Source: Promethearchaeota archaeon (GTDB lineage Archaea > Asgardarchaeota > Lokiarchaeia > Sigynarchaeales > SOKP01). From it: a stretch of DNA of 17,769 nt. Location: NCBI GenBank assembly GCA_016839845.1, contig JAEOTL010000123.1:1-17769 (forward strand), written 5' to 3'. A program made the translations under genes and the position numbers. The notes beneath the pieces are model-generated. The model made no database searches. It had not been told where the DNA came from and saw only the letters and a program-made list of their open reading frames with translations. Positions 14,206 through 17,769 of the stretch are shown here, piece by piece (the first letter of the stretch is position 1; the number at the start of each line of letters is the position of its first letter).

Positions 14206-14487
14206 ATGAAACTTAAACTAAAGATTAAACCAAAGAATAAAAAGAAAAAGATGGTCGTATGGATTCAAAAAAATAAAGATCTGGATGATAATGCTCTCCA
14301 AATCTGCAGATTTTTTAAAGATGGAATTAAATTTTCAAAACTGAGCCGGATACTCAGGTACCACATAATTTCCTCGAGTAATCCTGGAGTTATCCTCTCT
14401 TTGTTTTCGGCTATCCAAGAATTAATACCGGAAACATTCTTCTTCTCACAAGATGCAAATGATTTAGAAGAACTAGTTAACTCCTAA
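14206..14487 (+). CDS. Small lysine-rich protein of unknown function
   Basis: A 93-residue protein that I do not recognise. The first 15 residues are extremely basic (MKLKLKIKPKNKKKKM), after which MVVWIQKNKDLDDNALQICRFF begins a more ordinary globular sequence with helical character, ending in an acidic tail (ANDLEELVNS). The basic head could bind nucleic acid or acidic lipid. There is no transmembrane helix or cysteine motif. A second ATG at residue 16 would remove the basic head. Reality of the gene is supported by its position in a gap between genes, a plausible TATA box and a palindrome at the right distance, but not by any homology I can name. Confidence 0.5.
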   Translation: MKLKLKIKPKNKKKKMVVWIQKNKDLDDNALQICRFFKDGIKFSKLSRILRYHIISSSNPGVILSLFSAIQELIPETFFFSQDANDLEELVNS

Positions 14488-14538
14488 ATCATCGAAATTG
14501 AATTGAAATTCTTAATTCTTAAGGATTTAATGTAGAAA

Positions 14539-14612
14539 TGGGAGAGGGGGGATTCGAACCCCCGGCCCCTTGGTCCCAAACCAAGAATCATACCAAGCTA
14601 GACCACCCTCCC
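14539..14612 (-). tRNA. tRNA-Pro (anticodon UGG)
   Basis: Read on the minus strand, a 74-base cloverleaf: acceptor GGGAGGG pairs with CTCTCCC with one G-U; U8-G9; D-arm beginning GTCTAG with GG in the loop; anticodon stem CTTGG/CCAAG around loop TTTGGGA with anticodon TGG; five-base variable loop; T-stem GGGGG/CCCCC around TTCGAAT; discriminator A. TGG reads CCA proline codons and, by wobble, others. The CCA end is not encoded and no intron is present in the anticodon loop. Confidence 0.96.
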
Positions 14613-14641
14613 CTTGATAAACGGGCAGTAGTTCAAAAAGA

Positions 14642-14650
14642 TTTTATAAA
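14642..14650 (-). promoter_or_regulatory. TATA box of the tRNA-Pro gene
   Basis: On the minus strand TTTATAAAA lies about 30-38 bases upstream of the tRNA 5' end, predicting transcription start a few bases before the mature end, with a short 5' leader for RNase P. The rest of the roughly 220-base region up to 14834 shows only A/T-rich sequence and the promoter of the archaemetzincin gene. Confidence 0.55.
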
Positions 14651-14806
14651 CTCGTTAATCTGACTTAGTTGTTGATATAGATTATAAAAATAACTATTCT
14701 AAAAAAGTTTTATCGTTGGTAATTGGGATTTTTAGTTTATATTGCTAAATATTTATCGACAATGCCCTACCAATTTTTAAATTTTAAATGATATTTCTTA
14801 TTTGAA

Positions 14807-14813
14807 ATTATAA
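14807..14813 (+). promoter_or_regulatory. TATA box of the archaemetzincin gene (leaderless)
   Basis: ATTATAA is centred 25 bases before the ATG at 14835, so transcription should begin at the start codon. No ribosome-binding sequence is present, which agrees. Confidence 0.45.
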
Positions 14814-14834
14814 CCAGCCTTTACAAAATTCAAA

Positions 14835-15422
14835 ATGAAAAGCTCCATCTGTTTACAGAAGATAGGTACCCTAAAACCAGATGTTCTAATTAAATTAAAA
14901 AAGAACATCGAACAAACATTTTCACATTTTAATATTGAGATAAAAATTAATCCTTCTGATTTTCACCTGCACGCCACCGAATATAATGCAAAACGATTAC
15001 AATATAACGCATCAAAGATCTTAAGAAAACTAATGAAACCGTCTCAAAATACCCGCTCATTTAGAACACTAGGTGTAGTCGATGAGGATATTTACAAAGA
15101 TAAGTTGAATTTTGTTTTTGGGCTAGCACATAACACTATGGGTGTTGCAGTAATCTCAATAACCCGTCTTAGAGACGATTTTTATATTGAAACGGGGAGT
15201 GTTCATAGACAAAGAGAATCTGAGGAAATTTTAGATTTAAGAATATTAAAAGAAGCTATTCATGAACTTGGGCACACATTTGGGTTACCACATTGTAAAA
15301 ATTATTGTATAATGCAGTTTTCCAATAGTTTGATTGATACTGATAATAAGCCAAAAGAATTTTGTGAATCCTGTCTTACGAATTTGGAGAATTTCTTTAA
15401 TAAATCAGGTCAAAACTCTTAA
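14835..15422 (+). CDS. amzA: Archaemetzincin (zinc metallopeptidase)
   Basis: A 195-residue cytosolic protein, normal in length for archaeal archaemetzincins. The diagnostic metzincin core is HELGHTFGLPH (143-153) with Glu144 as general base and His143, His147 and His153 as zinc ligands. It is followed by the family-specific cysteines Cys154, Cys158, Cys177 and Cys180 that bind a second zinc, and by the Met-turn Met160 and FSNSL. The spacing between the first two cysteines is three residues (CKNYC) and between Met160 and Cys177 sixteen, each one shorter than the family pattern I recall (C-x4-C and M-x17-C). The physiological substrate of archaemetzincins is poorly known. The stop codon overlaps that of the convergent ADP-ribosylglycohydrolase within the palindrome TTAA. 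The upstream TATA box implies a leaderless mRNA. Confidence 0.95.
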   Translation: MKSSICLQKIGTLKPDVLIKLKKNIEQTFSHFNIEIKINPSDFHLHATEYNAKRLQYNASKILRKLMKPSQNTRSFRTLGVVDEDIYKDKLNFVFGLAHNTMGVAVISITRLRDDFYIETGSVHRQRESEEILDLRILKEAIHELGHTFGLPHCKNYCIMQFSNSLIDTDNKPKEFCESCLTNLENFFNKSGQNS

Positions 15423-16420
15423 TTTTTCTCAATAAACTTCTCATATAGAGATTCACCTAGCTTTAAGATCTTTTTATATTTTTTAACCAAATGTATTAAA
15501 TCATCCGAGATGTTTTTTAATCCGAAATATGCTCCAGCTAAACTTCCTCCTATAGCTCCCGCTGTATCACTATCTCCCCCTGCGGTAGCAAGCTCAAAAA
15601 TGCAATCTCTAAAGGATGACAAGTTTTTAAGAAAGATAAATAGTGAACACACTACGGTGCTTATCGCATATGGATGCACAAAGGCTTTACCAAGCAGCGG
15701 TTCAAAAAAGTAAGGAGATTTGACCCCCGCTTGAGAAAATTTTATTAAACCTGCCTCTATCGGCATATCTAAATTTTTTTTTAGTTTAATTAAAATTTCA
15801 ACGAATTCATTCCAGATTTTATCCTTAGTATCAGAAATAGAAGATATAATTACATCAAAAAATTCATCCACTGAAAATCCTGTTTCTGGGCTTTTATCAA
15901 GTAAAAAAGCGATTCCCCTTGCTATAACGATCGCTCCCGCTGAGGCAGCAGGGTGAGAGTGTGTAATAGCACTTGATTTCATTGCAGCAACTTTTAGTCC
16001 TTTCATATCTTTACTATAAAATAAGCCAATTGGTGATATTCGCATTATAGTCCCATTTCCCCCTGAGTTTGAAGCTGCCTGTTCCCAAGGAATATTATAT
16101 TTCAATTTTTGAATTGAAGAGATACAACCAAAACCAGGTCCAATCGGTGGATCATCTAACCAAGAAACATATTCCCTTATGAAATTAGTGGTATTGAAAC
16201 CATTTCCTTGAATTAAAGCCTTAGCTGTATGAATAGTTAATTGCGTATCATCAGTGTAAGTCTTAAAAATATCTCGGTATTCCTGAATAAAATCTTCGAA
16301 ACTGCTAAAAAATGCGTGGATTTCTGTGCGGTCCCTTCCTTCAAAAGGATGTCCCAAGGTATCCCCTATAGCGACTGCAATGAGAGTTCCTTGAAATTTA
16401 TCTAAAAGATCAAGAGACAT
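15419..16420 (-). CDS. ADP-ribosylglycohydrolase family protein (DraG/ARH-like)
   Basis: A 333-residue all-helical hydrolase of the ADP-ribosylglycohydrolase family. Visible motifs: AIGDTLGHPFEG (18-28); YTDDTQLT with Thr56, Asp57 and Asp58 as ligands of the binuclear Mg site; GGNGTIMRISPIGL (120-133); THSHP (153-157); and GGDSDTAGAIGGSLAGAYFG with Asp283 and Asp285 completing the metal site. These enzymes remove ADP-ribose from arginine, serine or other acceptors; DraG acts on dinitrogen reductase, but no nitrogen-fixation genes are here, so the target is unknown. ATG start, with no ribosome-binding sequence seen. It converges on the archaemetzincin gene with a four-base overlap and diverges from dapA across 175 bases. 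Confidence 0.93.
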   Translation of the reverse strand: MSLDLLDKFQGTLIAVAIGDTLGHPFEGRDRTEIHAFFSSFEDFIQEYRDIFKTYTDDTQLTIHTAKALIQGNGFNTTNFIREYVSWLDDPPIGPGFGCISSIQKLKYNIPWEQAASNSGGNGTIMRISPIGLFYSKDMKGLKVAAMKSSAITHSHPAASAGAIVIARGIAFLLDKSPETGFSVDEFFDVIISSISDTKDKIWNEFVEILIKLKKNLDMPIEAGLIKFSQAGVKSPYFFEPLLGKAFVHPYAISTVVCSLFIFLKNLSSFRDCIFELATAGGDSDTAGAIGGSLAGAYFGLKNISDDLIHLVKKYKKILKLGESLYEKFIEKN

Positions 16421-16460
16421 TGTAAATCAATATGTATGTTTAATCTTTTAACTTTTTGCC

Positions 16461-16481
16461 AAAATCCGAATGATGGATTTT
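16461..16481. repeat. Perfect inverted repeat in the divergent promoter region
   Basis: AAAATCC-GAATGAT-GGATTTT has seven-base perfect arms and a seven-base spacer. It sits between the palindromic TATA box at 16485-16494 and the ADP-ribosylglycohydrolase start, covering the predicted transcription start for that gene. It may be an operator, or on the plus strand a hairpin followed by T-rich sequence. Confidence 0.4.
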
Positions 16482-16484
16482 TTC

Positions 16485-16494
16485 TTTATATAAA
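16485..16494. promoter_or_regulatory. Palindromic TATA box, probably for the ADP-ribosylglycohydrolase gene
   Basis: TTTATATAAA is self-complementary and can direct transcription either way. On the minus strand it predicts a start near 16464 and a leader of about 45 bases. On the plus strand it would start near 16516. Confidence 0.5.
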
Positions 16495-16530
16495 CCTACC
16501 CTAGAAACTCATTAAAGTTATTAAAAAGGC

Positions 16531-16538
16531 TTATAAAC
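16531..16538 (+). promoter_or_regulatory. TATA box of the dapA-dapB operon
   Basis: TTATAAAC, preceded by purine-rich AAAAAGGC, predicts a start near 16560 and a leader of about 36 bases before the dapA ATG. No lysine riboswitch-like structure fits in so short a leader. Confidence 0.45.
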
Positions 16539-16595
16539 GAACTTTGCTAATTAATCTTTTAACTCACTCATTAAATTATAATTAAGATGATTTGA

Positions 16596-17495
16596 ATGGC
16601 TAAAATTGATAAATTGAAAAATGTAATTACCGCCATGATAACACCACTTGATGAAGATCTTAACATTGATGAGGCAAAATATAGGGAATTCATTAGGTTC
16701 CAAATCGAAAACGGTTGTCAAGTATTAACTATGGGAACAACTGGAGAAAGTGCCACACTTTCACATGAAGAGCATCATCAAGCTATGGATATTGCCGTTG
16801 ATGAGGCAAAAAAAAGCGGGAGAGATCCCTTTGTTCTAGCAGGGAGCGGTAGTAACTCAACTGCAGAGGCTATTTCATTATCTCAATATGCTGAACAAGC
16901 TGGAGCTGATGGGTTATTAGTTGTCGTTCCATATTACAATAAACCAGTACAACACTCCTTAATAGATCATTTCTCTGCAATTGCAGATTCAGTTTCTTTA
17001 CCAATTATATTATACAACGTTCCGAGTAGAACTGGACGAAATTTGGAGCCAGCAACAATTTCAAAACTAGCATATGCGAAAGACAATATCATTGGGATCA
17101 AATGTGCAAGTGGTGACATAGACCAAATAACAAGAATTATTAAAACAACCCCAGAAGATTTTATCGTGTTAAGTGGGGATGATGGTATGACATATCATCT
17201 TATGGCTTTGGGAGGAAAAGGTGTCATAAGTGTTGCCTCTAACATAATTCCTTCGAGGTTGGTAGATTTTACCCAGAGCATGTTAGATGATAATTGGAAA
17301 AAAGCACGTGCAATACAATTACAACTATTTGACTTATTTAAGGTGTTGTTCATTGAAACAAACCCAGGACCAGTTAAGTACGCTGCTAATCTAATGGGAT
17401 TAATGAATAATAGAATGAGATTACCATTGACTCCCCCCCTAAAAGAAAATCAAAAGAAAATCAAAGCAACTCTGAAGGATTTAGATTTGATTTAA
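16596..17495 (+). CDS. dapA: 4-hydroxy-tetrahydrodipicolinate synthase
   Basis: A 299-residue TIM-barrel aldolase that condenses pyruvate with aspartate-4-semialdehyde, the committed step of lysine synthesis through diaminopimelate. Key residues are in place: MGTTGESATL with the Thr48-Thr49 pair, VVVPYYNKP with Tyr113, ILYNVPSRTGRN with Tyr139 and Arg144, and IGIKCASGD with the Schiff-base Lys168. The length matches the family. Related pyruvate-dependent aldolases (N-acetylneuraminate lyase, KDG aldolase) share the fold, but the Tyr-Arg pair and the following dapB settle the assignment. It ends 21 bases before dapB, which has a strong ribosome-binding site, so the two form an operon. The preceding leader has only a weak GATGAT before the ATG. 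Confidence 0.95.
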   Translation: MAKIDKLKNVITAMITPLDEDLNIDEAKYREFIRFQIENGCQVLTMGTTGESATLSHEEHHQAMDIAVDEAKKSGRDPFVLAGSGSNSTAEAISLSQYAEQAGADGLLVVVPYYNKPVQHSLIDHFSAIADSVSLPIILYNVPSRTGRNLEPATISKLAYAKDNIIGIKCASGDIDQITRIIKTTPEDFIVLSGDDGMTYHLMALGGKGVISVASNIIPSRLVDFTQSMLDDNWKKARAIQLQLFDLFKVLFIETNPGPVKYAANLMGLMNNRMRLPLTPPLKENQKKIKATLKDLDLI

Positions 17496-17503
17496 CACCC
17501 CTT

Positions 17504-17510
17504 GGAGGAT
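17504..17510 (+). promoter_or_regulatory. Ribosome-binding site of dapB
   Basis: GGAGGAT lies 6 bases before the ATG at 17517 and is the strongest match to the archaeal anti-Shine-Dalgarno in this part of the window. It fixes the dapB start. Confidence 0.75.
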
Positions 17511-17516
17511 TTTTAA

Positions 17517-17769
17517 ATGATTGATTTGTTAATATTTGGCCCCACAGGGTCAATGGGTAAATTAATAAGCAAGCTTGCATTGGAAGATGAGGAAATCAAT
17601 GTTGTTGCCGCGTGTGATACAACAAATATTGGAGATAAGTTGGCAAACATAGCAGGAGTAGCTGATCCTAACAATATCATAATTAGTGACGTAAATAGAC
17701 TTGAGGAGGTGATAGAGGACACTCATCCTATAGTGGCAGTAGACTTTACCGTAGCTCAAGCGACTGAAA
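17517..17769 (+). CDS. dapB: 4-hydroxy-tetrahydrodipicolinate reductase, N-terminal part (cut by window end)
   Basis: The frame is open from the ATG to the window edge, giving 84 residues. It begins with a Rossmann fold, LLIFGPTGSMGKLI (4-17), in which GPTGSMG is the DapB form of the dinucleotide-binding loop. It continues with VVAACD (29-34), whose end lies where the cofactor ribose is read, and IVAVDFTVAQAT (72-83), the conserved VDFT of the family. DapB reduces the DapA product with NAD(P)H, the next step to diaminopimelate and lysine. The catalytic His/Lys region would lie beyond the window. Gene order dapA-dapB and the 21-base gap support the call. Confidence 0.92.
   Translation, partial: MIDLLIFGPTGSMGKLISKLALEDEEINVVAACDTTNIGDKLANIAGVADPNNIIISDVNRLEEVIEDTHPIVAVDFTVAQATE

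Noticed and set aside
14539..14612. tRNA gene as an integration site of a mobile element
   Set aside because: No integrase gene, no repeat of the tRNA 3' end and no change in gene character were seen nearby within the window.

Overview
The window reads as chromosomal DNA from an AT-rich archaeon. Archaeal markers are an archaemetzincin, a VAT/Cdc48-type AAA+ ATPase with an adjacent Hsp20, a tRNA without an encoded CCA end, TATA-box promoters, T-tract terminators and several apparently leaderless genes. A plant-type leucine-rich-repeat (LRR) protein, an isoprenylcysteine-methyltransferase-like protein and a FwdF-like polyferredoxin would fit an Asgard (Lokiarchaeia-like) genome. That lineage is an inference from gene content, not a proven placement.

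Layout. Bases 1-800 hold the C-terminal part of an LRR protein that begins outside the window. A minus-strand group follows: metallo-beta-lactamase-fold hydrolase, ICMT-like membrane methyltransferase and alpha/beta hydrolase (3307 down to 797). Next, on the plus strand, come an unrecognised four-helix membrane protein (3470-4954), a lipoamide-dehydrogenase-family flavoprotein with a His-rich tail (5063-6589) and an Eco57I/TaqI-like orphan DNA adenine methyltransferase (6679-8523).

The most coherent unit is at 8652-12893: Hsp20, Cdc48/VAT, an ArsR-like winged-helix regulator and an HExxH zincin-like protein, all co-directional with gaps of 40, 52 and 16 bases. Hsp20, an AAA+ ATPase and a Phr/HSR1-type winged-helix repressor form a known archaeal heat-shock regulon. 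A perfect inverted repeat with a 5-base spacer overlaps the likely core promoter of hsp20. Cdc48 ends in M-Y-R, which fits the HbYX proteasome-docking motif. Together this suggests a self-regulated proteostasis operon covering holding, unfolding, regulation and possibly proteolysis.

After it come a polyferredoxin whose reading frame has no ATG/GTG/TTG upstream of its first iron-sulfur motif (an ATT start is proposed), a small lysine-rich protein behind a perfect palindrome, a minus-strand tRNA-Pro(UGG), archaemetzincin, a convergent ADP-ribosylglycohydrolase, and a dapA-dapB pair (dapB cut by the window edge) for lysine synthesis by the diaminopimelate route. No CRISPR array, insertion sequence or rRNA was seen. 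No stretch over 300 bases lacks a gene; the longest is the roughly 220 bases between the tRNA and the archaemetzincin gene.
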